Positions 52,698-62,859 are shown, numbered from the stretch's first letter. The stretch: DNA of 64,000 bases from Magnetococcus marinus MC-1 (GCF_000014865.1 NC_008576.1:3304001-3368000), one strand, 5' to 3'. Numbers and translations: made by a program. Notes: generated by a model from the letters alone, not told the origin.

Positions 52698-53497
52698 GCC
52701 GCGATCTCCTGCTCATCCTTCACCGACAGTTTGAAGGTGGGCTTGCCAGCCTTGACGGTGCGTGCCCCTTCAAAAGCGCTGCGAATCTGGGAAGGCCAGG
52801 CTTTGAACTTGGATTCCGGCACTTTATAATCAACATCCATGTATTCTTGAGGGTCTTCACCCGCCTTGCGGATCCGGTCAAACAAATCTGAAAGGCGCTT
52901 TTGATCCCAATGCGGGCGTTTTGGAAGCTCTGCCGTTACCTGCACATCGCCGTCAATAAAGCGCACCGTGCCAAAGTCCTTACCAGCCTCTTTGCGCAGA
53001 AGATCAGCTTTATCTGCGTAACGACGTGAGATGACGCCTTCTAGAAACTCCTTGGTCAACTTGGCCGACTCCACAGCTTTTGCCGCCTGTTGTTGCAGAT
53101 TGGCCAACTGTTCAGGAGAGAGTTCTGCCAGTTCGCCTATGGGCATGCTGTGTAACTCACTCAAAGTGGGATTCATCTTTGTGTTCATGACTGTTTTCTC
53201 CTTCTTTTCTTCTTTGGGTTCGGGCTTCCACCGTGGAAGCACCATGTGCTGTAAAAACTGCTCTTGAATTCGGCCAAGGGCTCGTGCATGGTCTAAATCC
53301 AGAACCTCACAAACGAATCGAAAACTACCTGGCTCTTTGGATTGACTGAGAAACCACCGCCGCAAATGCCTCACATCCATTCGAAACAGGTGGTCGTTCC
53401 AAAGCTTTGGCTTCTTCTTCCCTTTTTCCAGAAGCTTGGTGGTGTCGCTGATGGCTTGAGCCAATACCGCACGCCAAAGATCAATTTCCGCTTCCAT
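52694..53497 (-). CDS. Two-domain operon protein (copy 2)
   Basis: 267 residues from the ATG at 53497. Same design as 4196-4999, with conservative changes scattered through both domains and the same internal ATG after AAGGAG (53188). Confidence 0.65.
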   Translation of the reverse strand: MEAEIDLWRAVLAQAISDTTKLLEKGKKKPKLWNDHLFRMDVRHLRRWFLSQSKEPGSFRFVCEVLDLDHARALGRIQEQFLQHMVLPRWKPEPKEEKKEKTVMNTKMNPTLSELHSMPIGELAELSPEQLANLQQQAAKAVESAKLTKEFLEGVISRRYADKADLLRKEAGKDFGTVRFIDGDVQVTAELPKRPHWDQKRLSDLFDRIRKAGEDPQEYMDVDYKVPESKFKAWPSQIRSAFEGARTVKAGKPTFKLSVKDEQEIAA

Positions 53498-54134
53498 GGC
53501 CCTGTCCCCCCGTTTGTGTGGTGTGTTTTTTGTGACGCACCCCCTTATCTGATATATACTCAGCTCTTGTTGAAATCGTCCCACGAGGCCGCGTTTTTTT
53601 TGGAAAACCAAACTGACAGAACGAGCGTCTCAGGTCGGCAATATGCCGATATAATGTGGTTTTACTGCACCCCATCTTTTTTGAAAGCACGTGGGTACCG
53701 TAATAGGGAAGCAGATTGCACAGACGCTTCTGCATATCGGGTAGGCGCTGATAGTGATGGTGAAAATCGAGGCGAAGCTCTACCGCATCTGGACCCTCGA
53801 GGCTTCCCACATGACCGATAGCCCCTTCACGATCCAGATCGGTCAGGGTCTCCCACGAGAGTGAGTCATCACCTGGGAATCGGTGAGGGGCAGATGCCTT
53901 GTTCACCATGGTTGCGCAGCGGTTTTGTATCACCTTGTTCAGGAATGTCCGTTTGGTGCTGAGATCGGCATCAAAATTTGATTCACTCAGATGAGATGCG
54001 ATTGCCAGTTCCTGCTCGACATCTTCTGCGTCCCAAGCTCTGAAGCAGGGCATCTCTGCCAATTGATTGGCCTTGTAGCGGATCAGCTTGATCGCTTGCG
54101 GATCCAGGCCGTTGTAGCTGTTGTTGGATAACAT
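53481..54134 (-). CDS. Sigma-70-like factor (copy 2)
   Basis: 217 residues from the ATG at 54134 (GGAGG). Identical to copy 1 except near the C-terminal end, where the overlapping next gene has diverged. Confidence 0.65.
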   Translation of the reverse strand: MLSNNSYNGLDPQAIKLIRYKANQLAEMPCFRAWDAEDVEQELAIASHLSESNFDADLSTKRTFLNKVIQNRCATMVNKASAPHRFPGDDSLSWETLTDLDREGAIGHVGSLEGPDAVELRLDFHHHYQRLPDMQKRLCNLLPYYGTHVLSKKMGCSKTTLYRHIADLRRSFCQFGFPKKTRPRGTISTRAEYISDKGVRHKKHTTQTGGQGHGSGN

Positions 54135-54160
54135 GGTCGCCTCCGTTTCTGCGTTGTTGT

Positions 54161-54295
54161 TGGAGACAATTATCCCGTGTTGGAAACGGTTTTTTGAGGT
54201 CACTTGAAATTTTTGCGAGACAGATGCAGTTTTTCGCCCTCTATTTTTCAATGCCTTATAAAGCACAGTGAGACACTTTAAAAAATGGTGAGACA
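54161..54295 (-). repeat. TGTCTC direct repeats (copy 2)
   Basis: Same four sites and spacings as 5663-5797. Confidence 0.45.
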
Positions 54296-54339
54296 GTTGG
54301 GTGTATTCATCCCCAAAATCAGAGGGTGGAAAAGCGGAT

Positions 54340-54367
54340 AAAAAAAACTCAGACCAACTGGCCTGAG
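54340..54367 (-). terminator. Rho-independent terminator (copy 2)
   Basis: Same eight-pair stem and T tract as 5842-5869. Confidence 0.85.
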
Positions 54368-54399
54368 CATAGGGGGGGTGATTTGATTGTAGATGAGGT

Positions 54400-55509
54400 T
54401 CAGCGGGACTGCGGTGCTCTAATCAGGACCATATGAGGGTTGATTCGGTATCCCTGTTGGCCTCGCCGGTTTTTGAGGTTTTCAATGATACTGTCCTGCA
54501 TGATAGGTAGACCCAGCTGTTTTCGGATCAGCTCCATCATCATTTTGCGTAGACGATTGAGATAGCGCCGTACCGTAACGGCATCAACCACCTCATCGGC
54601 ATTCTCACTCTGAAACGCATCAGTAAGTTTGTCAGCCGTGATGATCTGATGCTCGTCAGCTGGTTTGTTCCCCATCACATCTTTGAGAAACTGCCGCCAG
54701 AGGATGCCAAAGATCTTCAACTGGGCTGTAGCTTTGGCCCCCGTAGCTTCGATACCATTGATCAAGATCTGCTCACCATTGAACGCCACCTGAAACTGGA
54801 CATCAGAGTCGACCTGTTCGGGGGGATGATGATAAAGGGGTGTAATCACTTTGTTGTAGATCGGCACCGAGGTATGCGTCAACACAGGTGGCTGCGCATG
54901 CAAGGCATCACGCATCAATGAGGCAAGGTCCTGATCCCCTCGTATCAACTGTGATAGTGATGTCTTGATCAACCAGGGCTCTTCAAGAAGCCGCAGCTCA
55001 GCATTGCGGTCATGCAGAGCAACCACCACCGTCGGCGTTGAGGCCACATAGTCCCGTGAGAGGTACTTGGGATGCTCACACACCTCAACCACGCAGACAA
55101 TCACCTCGCCATCGGCATGGTCACATCGATAGACTCCGTCCGTCAGGGCACGCATGGAGCCGATGGCCTCAATCTCTTCTTGCAGAAAGGAGAGTGCCCC
55201 CTCCTGATCCACCCGATAGCACAGCTCCTGAAAGGTCTGTTTCTCGTCATACTCAGGATAGACCGGATGATTGCACTCCGGGCAGCGGTAATCATCTGCC
55301 CCCTCATCCAGGCTATCCACCAAGCGGACTCTGCCACTACATAGATGATTTGGCGGGGGGTAGTCACGATCCTCAGGATTGGAACAGAGGACGTAGGTGT
55401 AAAGATCTGATGTGATCACCCCCATCTCTTCCAACTTGGCCACTTCCAATAAAAGCGCGTCCGATGGGCGATCCACACTCCAGCCGCTTTCAAGCATCAG
55501 CATCTTCAT
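54400..55509 (-). CDS. Zinc-ribbon / winged-helix protein (cassette gene B, copy 2)
   Basis: 369 residues, same protein sequence as 5902-7011. Identity here contrasts with the diverged helicase and recombinase and argues for recent gene conversion or strong constraint. Confidence 0.7.
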   Translation of the reverse strand: MKMLMLESGWSVDRPSDALLLEVAKLEEMGVITSDLYTYVLCSNPEDRDYPPPNHLCSGRVRLVDSLDEGADDYRCPECNHPVYPEYDEKQTFQELCYRVDQEGALSFLQEEIEAIGSMRALTDGVYRCDHADGEVIVCVVEVCEHPKYLSRDYVASTPTVVVALHDRNAELRLLEEPWLIKTSLSQLIRGDQDLASLMRDALHAQPPVLTHTSVPIYNKVITPLYHHPPEQVDSDVQFQVAFNGEQILINGIEATGAKATAQLKIFGILWRQFLKDVMGNKPADEHQIITADKLTDAFQSENADEVVDAVTVRRYLNRLRKMMMELIRKQLGLPIMQDSIIENLKNRRGQQGYRINPHMVLIRAPQSR

Positions 55510-56747
55510 GATCTGTGCTTCTTCTCAATGGAGACCATGTGGAAGCCAAAACGTGAAGAGAGCAGCTTTTCAAAAGCGACCCGTTCACGGATGGACAGGT
55601 GCTGATCCGAATAGCGCACAGTGAACATGTCATCACACCCCAGAATCGATTCAAACTGCATCCGCACCCGTTTACCCTGATAGAGCACCTGGATGTAGTC
55701 AATATTATCAAAGGGGGTAAAGACATTTCCGAACACATGTTGAAGATGCGCTACAGGGCGGCTGATGGATTTGTCATCCCGCAGGCGCAGCTTTCCCTCC
55801 CCTTTGAAGGGAGAGGCTTGCAGTTGAAGCTCAACCAATGACAGCCCATAGGGGGTGCCCCTTACCAACTGCTCAAAAAAGCGTTTGATCTGGCTTACCT
55901 CGTCGCCCAGCCTCAAGTTCTCATATTTACAACCTTGTCTGAAATAGGCGGTCGCGATCCTATTGGCGATCTCAAGGGGAACAGAAGGACTGGAGGATGA
56001 TATCCTTACTCCACGGGCGTTGGCTTCAAAATCCAGGATGATCCATTCTGGATGAAAGCCGTGGACAATGCCCACCTTCTGCACAATCTTGCTTGGCTTT
56101 TCAGCACGGCGGATGAACAGCATGGGGCGGCCATCCTCTACCAGCATGCCCTTGAAGTCACAAGTACGCTGATCATCCTTCTTGAGGTCGTATTCAGTCA
56201 GAATCTCACAGATACGCTCTGGCTGCAGAAACCCTTCAAACGGCATATCATGCTTACAATCCGTTGGACCAGACAACTGCATACAGGCAAAGCCACTTTT
56301 CTGCAGTTTATCCAGTAGGAACAAATCCTTAAGCCCATTGGGATTCTGGCTAAATAGCGCAAACAGCAGCGATTTGGTGTCATACGTGGTATCGTTGATC
56401 TGGCAGTCACGAAGGGTTCGCTGATCTAACGTCGCCATGGCATACTCGGTAATGGCCACCTTAGATTTGCGGTAGGCAAAGTGATCAACTAGCCGGTAAG
56501 GGGATAACACCTCACCCAGAGCCTTCAGCGCCTCTCGACGATCAGGTAACGAGTCCCTGGTGATGGTATGGGTGCAGCGACACAGCATGGCAAGTTGACG
56601 CCCAGTTAGTTTGTCCACCCACTCCGCCATGGACCGTTCAGATTCCAATTCGGGAAGCAAATGCTGCAGACCGATCTCCAGCTCATCATCCCAAAACTCT
56701 ACTTTAGGCGCAGCCGCCCGCTCAAGCACTTCCTCTATGGTGCCCAT
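55506..56747 (-). CDS. Unrecognised 413-aa protein (cassette gene A, copy 2)
   Basis: 413 residues, three substitutions seen against copy 1 (Thr to Ala in SKVTITE, Val to Leu in KDVFLLD, Pro to His in DQPLS). Confidence 0.7.
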   Translation of the reverse strand: MGTIEEVLERAAAPKVEFWDDELEIGLQHLLPELESERSMAEWVDKLTGRQLAMLCRCTHTITRDSLPDRREALKALGEVLSPYRLVDHFAYRKSKVAITEYAMATLDQRTLRDCQINDTTYDTKSLLFALFSQNPNGLKDLFLLDKLQKSGFACMQLSGPTDCKHDMPFEGFLQPERICEILTEYDLKKDDQRTCDFKGMLVEDGRPMLFIRRAEKPSKIVQKVGIVHGFHPEWIILDFEANARGVRISSSSPSVPLEIANRIATAYFRQGCKYENLRLGDEVSQIKRFFEQLVRGTPYGLSLVELQLQASPFKGEGKLRLRDDKSISRPVAHLQHVFGNVFTPFDNIDYIQVLYQGKRVRMQFESILGCDDMFTVRYSDQHLSIRERVAFEKLLSSRFGFHMVSIEKKHRS

Positions 56748-56776
56748 GGACCTCTCCTATCTCTGCTTTTATTATT

Positions 56777-56794
56777 GTTTAATGAACACTAAAC
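56777..56794. promoter_or_regulatory. Putative XRE operator 2 (copy 2)
   Basis: GTTTAATGAACACTAAAC, unchanged from copy 1. Confidence 0.6.
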
Positions 56795-56821
56795 CTCGCA
56801 AACAAAAAATATATGTGTGCC

Positions 56822-57472
56822 CTATCGCAGCTTCAGCAACCCCATATCAACGAGGCGAATCTGCATCGCCAAACCGGATACCTGAAACACTTCGGCCAGA
56901 TCCCTGGCCAGATCAACCACTAACCCCTCCTCTGACGCTTCACCAGCCTCATCAAAGCGGCTCTGCATATTGTAGAGCTCTTCCGATGCGTCATAGGGAT
57001 CATGGGTACCAAACACCTCTTCCCATGAACGGATCACATCCTTCTTGGGCATCAGCAGATAGCCAGCAAAACAATCCGCCTGCCACTCCATGGGATCCTT
57101 CTTGGATTTCGAACGGCATAAAATGGTCTGCCCATCCTCACCAAAACTCAGGTGGCGATGCAACTGCCAGTGACCCAGTTCATGGGCCAGAGTGAAACGG
57201 TAGCGCCCCTCCACAGATGGATCCTCTGTTGGATCCAACATCTCATTGATCACCACACGACGCTCATTCACCCAAGTCGCACCCAGCACCCCCTTTTTAT
57301 TAAGCAGGGCATCAAGATCGTCAAACTCCAAAGCCAACCCCAACAAGGATTCCAGGATTTCCTCTACAGGCACAGGCGGAGCCTCTTCCATTCCAAACTT
57401 GTAATGGTAGCTCATAAGCAGCTCATTGGCTGCCGCCTCAATATCCGCCTTATGAAGATAGGGAACCCTCAT
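56822..57472 (-). CDS. ImmA/IrrE-family metallo-endopeptidase (copy 2)
   Basis: 216 residues from the ATG at 57472, preceded by GAGGAG. HELGH intact; one Asp to Gly change after the active site. Confidence 0.88.
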   Translation of the reverse strand: MRVPYLHKADIEAAANELLMSYHYKFGMEEAPPVPVEEILESLLGLALEFDDLDALLNKKGVLGATWVNERRVVINEMLDPTEDPSVEGRYRFTLAHELGHWQLHRHLSFGEDGQTILCRSKSKKDPMEWQADCFAGYLLMPKKDVIRSWEEVFGTHDPYDASEELYNMQSRFDEAGEASEEGLVVDLARDLAEVFQVSGLAMQIRLVDMGLLKLR

Positions 57473-57473
57473 C

Positions 57474-57860
57474 CTACTCCTCGCTTGGATCCAGGCATCG
57501 CTCTGCACGAAGCTTATCTGTTAACGCCTCTATCTCTTTTCGGCCAAGATTCAGATCTCGTGCAGTCCTTAAAAAGTCTGCCATCGCTCTGGGCTGATCA
57601 CGAATAATACCCGACAGGTCAGGATCTACCTTCCCGGCCATTGCCAGGAGCTCATCAGAATTAACCTCCAGAAGCTCCGCCATCTTTTTGATTTTATCCG
57701 GTGCAGGCGGATCAAATTCACCATTCTCCACCTTGCTCATAAAGGTGGCGCTGATTCCAGCGGCTTCTGCAAACTTGCGTAAGGAGTAAGCGGGGTCTCG
57801 CTTTTTCTTCTCCTCACGCATGCTTCTAATGAACATTCCGAACTGCGGGTTGCCTGGCAT
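57474..57860 (-). CDS. XRE-family HTH repressor (copy 2)
   Basis: 128 residues; as copy 1 but one residue longer because TAG became GAG before the next stop. HTH unchanged, so both copies probably bind the same operators. Confidence 0.88.
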   Translation of the reverse strand: MPGNPQFGMFIRSMREEKKKRDPAYSLRKFAEAAGISATFMSKVENGEFDPPAPDKIKKMAELLEVNSDELLAMAGKVDPDLSGIIRDQPRAMADFLRTARDLNLGRKEIEALTDKLRAERCLDPSEE

Positions 57861-57893
57861 GTAACTTCTCCCAATGCACTTCAATGTGCTTTC

Positions 57894-57911
57894 GTTTAGT
57901 TGATGGTAAAC
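57894..57911. promoter_or_regulatory. Putative XRE operator 1 (copy 2)
   Basis: GTTTAGTTGATGGTAAAC, unchanged although neighbouring bases (57913-57920) differ from copy 1. Confidence 0.6.
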
Positions 57912-57958
57912 ATCGCGACTATCTGCTGTCAATCACAAAGTGAAAATTGCCCAGGCAT

Positions 57959-58012
57959 GGGACGATTGCAGATTTTTCGGAGTATATATGAGAAAGGGGC
58001 TTTGATCGTCCC
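57959..58012. repeat. Inverted repeat GGGACGAT / ATCGTCCC (copy 2)
   Basis: Both arms kept; one base differs in the loop. Confidence 0.45.
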
Positions 58013-58104
58013 CACCTGAATATTCCGGGAGATAAAGCATGAGGGGCATCCATCCAGACCTCCTAACAGCGGAAGAACGGTAAGCGCCCATTTCTCCCCA
58101 TCAA

Positions 58105-59685
58105 CTACCCTGTCGGTTCAGCAGCAGATTTCAAATTCCACGGGAGCAACAGGTCGAACTCATCCACGGTTTGCGCTGTGGCGAGGCCCTCAAAGACCTT
58201 TGTAAAATACTCGAAGGGCTCCCAACCATTGGCTTTGGCCGTTTCGATCAAACTGTAGAGGTTTGCCGAGGCCCTTGCACCTCGAACAGAGTTGCTGAAG
58301 AGCCAATTTTTCCTGCCAATCACAAAGGGGCGAATGGCATTCTCGGCTCTATTGTTGTCAATTTCCAGGCGTCCATCATCCAAATATCGAATCAGAGAGG
58401 ACCACTGATTGGTCAGATATCCCATCGCTTCGCCGAGTTTGCTTTTCGGTAACACCCCTGCTCGATTATCTTCCAGCCAGGTTTTTAACTCATCGATAAT
58501 GGGGCGGGAACGCTCCTGGCGCACCTTGTAACGTCGCTCTGGAGTAGCCTCTTCCTCACGCAGATCTTTTTCCACTGCGTACAGTTTCCGGATCAGCGAC
58601 AGTGCCTGCCCAGCCTTGCCCATCTTGCCTTTTTTGGATTTTCCCAACGCTTTGATCGCCTCGTCAAATTGACGACGGGCATGCGCAAAACACCCCATCA
58701 GGATCACATCTTCCTGCGCACCCACACCCAGATAACCTGCATACCCATCCGTTTGCAGCCAGCCTTTATAGCCCGCCAACAGCCGTTTCGGAACCTCGGC
58801 ACCGCGTGTGGGATCGTAATCAAACAAAATCACCGGACTACCCGGAGGACCACCTCGCTGTACCCACATATAGGAGTTACTGGCTGCAACTTTATCTTTT
58901 TCCTTAAGCACTTGAACCGTTGTTTCATCCATCTGCAGGATATCGTAATCCAGCATCTTGTCCCGCATCAGATTGATCAACGGCTGCACCAGTTGGCCGC
59001 ACTGGATCATCCAATTGGCCAGCGTGGTTCGACAGACAGCAATCCCTGCACGGGTCAGAATGGAGCCCTGTCGATAGAGCGGTAACCCATCGGCATACTT
59101 GGATACCGCCACATGGGCCAATAGAGCAGCTGTAGCCAACGCCTTGGGAATGGGACGTTTGGGTGCAGGGGCCGTCTTCACGCCCTGTTTGCAATGAGGA
59201 CAGCCATATTTGATCTGGATGTGCCGCAACACCTGCACCTTGGCCGGAATAATATCCAGTTGCTCGCTGGTCTCACGGCCAATCTCGACCAAATGGTGAC
59301 CATCCAGGCCACAAACCAATGCCGACTCAGGCAGCTCATGAAGGATATCTACCCGAGGCAACCACTCTGGTAACGGCTTGCGTCCTTTGGACTTCGCTTT
59401 GCGGCTATGGGCAGGAACCTGGATCTCTTCGGCATCCTCTTCAGGTTCCTCGGCAGCCGTCACTTCTGCCTCATCGAACAGACCCAACTGGCGGGGATCG
59501 CTCTTCTCACTGGAACGCCCAAACCGCTTGGCAATGAGAATATTCAGCTTCTCCCTCAGAAGCTGGGCTTCATGCTCCATACGCTTGCTTTTGTCCTGTA
59601 AAAAGACATTTTCAGCCTGCAAGGAAAGTATTATTTCCCGCAAAGCGGCAGGGTCATCAGGGAGTGTCTTTGGTAGCGTTTTCAT
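58105..59685 (-). CDS. tnpC: IS66 TnpC (lineage B, third copy)
   Basis: 526 residues, same protein as at 22486. Confidence 0.93.
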   Translation of the reverse strand: MKTLPKTLPDDPAALREIILSLQAENVFLQDKSKRMEHEAQLLREKLNILIAKRFGRSSEKSDPRQLGLFDEAEVTAAEEPEEDAEEIQVPAHSRKAKSKGRKPLPEWLPRVDILHELPESALVCGLDGHHLVEIGRETSEQLDIIPAKVQVLRHIQIKYGCPHCKQGVKTAPAPKRPIPKALATAALLAHVAVSKYADGLPLYRQGSILTRAGIAVCRTTLANWMIQCGQLVQPLINLMRDKMLDYDILQMDETTVQVLKEKDKVAASNSYMWVQRGGPPGSPVILFDYDPTRGAEVPKRLLAGYKGWLQTDGYAGYLGVGAQEDVILMGCFAHARRQFDEAIKALGKSKKGKMGKAGQALSLIRKLYAVEKDLREEEATPERRYKVRQERSRPIIDELKTWLEDNRAGVLPKSKLGEAMGYLTNQWSSLIRYLDDGRLEIDNNRAENAIRPFVIGRKNWLFSNSVRGARASANLYSLIETAKANGWEPFEYFTKVFEGLATAQTVDEFDLLLPWNLKSAAEPTG

Positions 59686-59720
59686 ACCCGGAATTATACC
59701 AAAAAAACCACCTTAACTCT

Positions 59721-60080
59721 CTATACAATCGAAGAAAAATGCAGTTTATTGTGGCCCTTCATTGCCGCTAGGTTGTAGCCATCAAGTAGCCAATTCAGCT
59801 GCCGCCCCGTGATCTGGATTTCGGCGGTACCTCCCTGACGCAACCAGTGAAATCGGTCCTTTTCCAGCCGCTTTTGCCACAGACAGAACCCATTCTGTTC
59901 CCAATAAAGGATTTTCACCTTGTCCAATGATCGATTGCGAAACACGAACAGAGCCTCATCAAAGGGATTCAATTCCAGTTCTGCCTCCACCAATGCAGCC
60001 AGTCCGTTGATCCCCTTCCTGAAATCCACCGGCTCCAAACAGAGATGGACGACAGAAATATCCGGCGATGGGCGCATCAT
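59721..60080 (-). CDS. tnpB: IS66 TnpB (lineage B, third copy)
   Basis: 119 residues, same protein as at 22091. Confidence 0.92.
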   Translation of the reverse strand: MMRPSPDISVVHLCLEPVDFRKGINGLAALVEAELELNPFDEALFVFRNRSLDKVKILYWEQNGFCLWQKRLEKDRFHWLRQGGTAEIQITGRQLNWLLDGYNLAAMKGHNKLHFSSIV

Positions 60081-60421
60081 CACAAGGCTGCCACAGATCG
60101 CAGGACAGAGAGCAAGCTCTCGCCACCATTCCCTGACCACTCCACCGTCATACCATTTGGGAACTGAATCCGGCAGACCCCTGCTGGAGACGTCGAACTC
60201 AATTCCAATCGCTGAAAACGTCGCTTGCCCGATCCTGACTCTTCTAGAAACCCCATTTGCGTCAGCTTGCGCTTCCAAAAGTACAACGATGGAAGGCTCA
60301 GACCATTGGCTTCGGCATACCCCTTAATGGTACCAGCTTCCAAACGGCAAGTATGCAAATGAGCAAGCCAGTACTGCTGCTTCTCGCTCAACCCAGATCC
60401 GTCGATTGATTTGTCCGTCAT
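60080..60421 (-). CDS. tnpA: IS66 TnpA (lineage B, third copy)
   Basis: 113 residues, same protein as at 21750. Confidence 0.9.
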   Translation of the reverse strand: MTDKSIDGSGLSEKQQYWLAHLHTCRLEAGTIKGYAEANGLSLPSLYFWKRKLTQMGFLEESGSGKRRFQRLELSSTSPAGVCRIQFPNGMTVEWSGNGGESLLSVLRSVAAL

Positions 60422-60677
60422 TTTAGCCTCCTGAAAATTTGTATCTCAGAAAGCTTGACACACCTTCAAAACAAACTGAATCCTGGGGAGAAATGGACGC
60501 TTACGGAAGAACGCTTGGACGAAATCGCAGAAATTTTAGCCAACGGCGTACTGCGTTTCTTGGAGAAAAGAAACAGTCGCACATCCTTGAATAAACAGCA
60601 GAAACCTCTGGACTCCGTTTCCGAACAGAGCGTATATGGTGACCAAAGCATCCCACAAAAACAAGGAGATGAACACC

Positions 60678-61112
60678 ATGACCAGTGACGTTTTGAAGCG
60701 GGTGGCTGCGCTGCCTGAGAAGTCCACCGATGAGCTCAAGGAGATGTGGCAGAACCTCTGTAAGAGCAGTGCCCCACCTTATAACCGCACCTATCTGATC
60801 CGGGGGTTGGCTTACCGCATCCAGGAGCTGGCTTGGGGCGGACTGTCCGAAACTACCAAGGCCAAACTGGAGGCACTGGCTGCTGAAGAGAAGACCATGG
60901 ACCGAACCCCCAACCCCATACGCAATGACGGCCTGCCGGTGGCTGGCACACGGTTGGTAAGAGAGTGGAAGGGAGTCGAACACAGCTGCACGGTGCTGGA
61001 TGACGGCTTTGAATACCAGGGGCGCAAGTTCAAGAGCCTCTCCGCAGCGGCCCGGGCCGTTACTGGCACCCGGTGGAACGGGAAAATTTTCTGGCTTGGA
61101 GGTAAGAAATGA
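60678..61112 (+). CDS. DUF2924 domain protein (copy 2)
   Basis: 144 residues from the ATG at 60678 behind AAGGAG. One residue change seen (Gln to Ala-Leu region near residue 63); silent differences increase in the 3' half. IS66 upstream may separate it from its promoter. Confidence 0.8.
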   Translation: MTSDVLKRVAALPEKSTDELKEMWQNLCKSSAPPYNRTYLIRGLAYRIQELAWGGLSETTKAKLEALAAEEKTMDRTPNPIRNDGLPVAGTRLVREWKGVEHSCTVLDDGFEYQGRKFKSLSAAARAVTGTRWNGKIFWLGGKK

Positions 61113-62446
61113 AGAATAAACCAACCAAAAAGATCCGCTGCGCCATCTACACCCGCAAGAGCACAGAAGAAGGATTAGAGCAGCAATTCAATAGTTTGGA
61201 CGCCCAACGCGAAAGCTGCGAGAGCTATATTATTTCCCAGAAAGCAGAGGGTTGGACACTGGTTCCTGACCATTATTCAGATGGCGGATTTTCTGGTGGG
61301 AACATGAACCGCCCTGCCCTCAATCAGCTTTTAAACGACATCAAAGCTGGCCGCATTGACTGTGTTTGCGTGTATAAAATAGATAGGCTTTCCCGTTCCT
61401 TGGTAGATTTCACCAAGATGGTGGAGCTCTTCGATCAGCACAACGTCACCTTCGTCTCCATCACCCAGAGCTTCAATACCACAACTTCCATGGGGCGGCT
61501 CACCCTCAACGTGTTGCTCTCGTTTGCGCAGTTCGAGCGAGAGGTGGCATCCGAGCGGATCCGGGACAAACTGGCGGCTTCCCGTAAAAAGGGCATGTGG
61601 ATGGGTGGCCACCCTCCCCTGGGCTATGACGTTGAGAACCGCAAACTGGTGATCAATCAGAAGGAGGCGGATCTGGTCCGTCACATCTACGACCGATTCG
61701 CCAAAACTGGGTCCACTACCCTGTTGGTAAAAGAGCTTGCTGAACAGGGCCTGCACACCAAGTCCTATACCGCAAAAACAGGGCGGGTCCGTGAAGGCAA
61801 GCCTATCGATAAGGGCTATCTCTACCGCATCTTGGGCAACCTCACCTACCTGGGAGAAGTGGTCACCAAAGGGGAGACCTACCCCGGTGAGCACGATCCT
61901 ATTATCACCCTGCGCCAATGGGAGAAAGCGCAATCAGTATTGAACCAGAACAAGCGGCCCCGCTCAACCAAAACACGCGCCGACACCCCCTTCCCCCTCA
62001 AGGGCATCATTACTTGTGAACATTGTGGTCGGGCCATGACCACCACCTACACCCGCAAGAAGGGGAAGATGTACCGCTACTATACCTGCACCACTGCCAT
62101 CAAGAAAAGCTACGATGCCTGTCCCATGGGCAACATCGCGGCCGGTGAGATCGAGGAACTGGTGCTGTGCCATATCGAGAACATGATCCGCTCACCGGAG
62201 TTGGTCGCCAAAACTTGGCAAACTGCCAACGACACCGCAGAGTCCAATTGCACTGAGAATAGCATCATCACTACCCTTCAAAACCTAGAGCCGGTATGGG
62301 AGGAGCTCTTCCCTCTTGAACAGGCTAGGCTGCTCCAGCTGCTGGTTAGGAAGGTGATGCTCTCCAATGAACAGCTTCAGGTGCACCTCCGGGTGGAAGG
62401 GCTCACCAGTTTGGTAGATGAACTCAACACACAGGAGGCCGCATAA
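61109..62446 (+). CDS. Large serine recombinase (copy 2)
   Basis: 445 residues with catalytic Ser in YTRKSTEE, recombinase domain and zinc ribbon (CEHCG ... YTC ... ACPMG) intact. Roughly twenty-odd residue changes against copy 1, several in the DNA-binding recombinase domain (for example INQKEADLVRHIYDRF), so att specificity could differ slightly. Confidence 0.93.
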   Translation: MKNKPTKKIRCAIYTRKSTEEGLEQQFNSLDAQRESCESYIISQKAEGWTLVPDHYSDGGFSGGNMNRPALNQLLNDIKAGRIDCVCVYKIDRLSRSLVDFTKMVELFDQHNVTFVSITQSFNTTTSMGRLTLNVLLSFAQFEREVASERIRDKLAASRKKGMWMGGHPPLGYDVENRKLVINQKEADLVRHIYDRFAKTGSTTLLVKELAEQGLHTKSYTAKTGRVREGKPIDKGYLYRILGNLTYLGEVVTKGETYPGEHDPIITLRQWEKAQSVLNQNKRPRSTKTRADTPFPLKGIITCEHCGRAMTTTYTRKKGKMYRYYTCTTAIKKSYDACPMGNIAAGEIEELVLCHIENMIRSPELVAKTWQTANDTAESNCTENSIITTLQNLEPVWEELFPLEQARLLQLLVRKVMLSNEQLQVHLRVEGLTSLVDELNTQEAA

Positions 62447-62859
62447 TGGACATGAAACTCACCGACGACAAGAAGACCATCATCATTACCATGCCCATCG
62501 ACCTGAAACGCAGAGGTTCACGTCGGCAGATCATCATCCCCGACGGGGTGAAGCTACCTTTCCTCAAGCCCAAGCAAGATGAAGCGATGGTTCGTGCCCT
62601 GGCTCGGGCCTTCAAATGGCAAAAAGAGATTGAGACTGGCAAGGTACGCTCTGCCAAAGAGCTAGCCTCTCGTGAAAAAATCGATTCTGCCTTCATGAAC
62701 AAAACCATTCGACTGACTCAGTTGGCCCCCGATATCGTGGAAGCCATTACAGAAGGCCGTCAGCCAAAATCACTGGCCCTTTCGGATCTTATGCGTGGCT
62801 TCTCCGATGAATGGCCACAGCAGCGTGAGGCTTTGGGCTTCCCCCAACCCAAAGGATAG
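62446..62859 (+). CDS. ParB-type HTH protein (copy 2)
   Basis: 137 residues; differs from copy 1 only near residues 39-46 (IIPDGVKLPFLKP). Starts at the recombinase stop. Confidence 0.7.
   Translation: MDMKLTDDKKTIIITMPIDLKRRGSRRQIIIPDGVKLPFLKPKQDEAMVRALARAFKWQKEIETGKVRSAKELASREKIDSAFMNKTIRLTQLAPDIVEAITEGRQPKSLALSDLMRGFSDEWPQQREALGFPQPKG

Larger units (their letters stand above)
58080..60504 (-). mobile_element. IS66-family element, lineage B (complete, in copy 2)
   Basis: 2425 bp with the same ends as 21667-24091, flanked by a 9-bp repeat GGAAGAACG (58071-58079, 60505-60513). Genuine recent insertion, absent from copy 1. Confidence 0.95.
58039..60688 (+). pseudogene. 71-aa operon-head gene split by IS66 (copy 2)
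   Basis: Codons 1-13 lie at 58039-58079; the rest resumes at 60505-60688 beyond IS66, with GGAAGAACG duplicated. A frame entering from IS66 at 60455 (TTG) happens to rejoin the gene in register (WTLTEERLDEI), so a chimeric product is possible. Confidence 0.82.

Noticed and set aside
60455..60688. 77-aa frame from IS66 into the split 71-aa gene as an independent gene
   Set aside because: It arises only through the insertion and lacks a ribosome site; treated as a possible chimera of a pseudogene.
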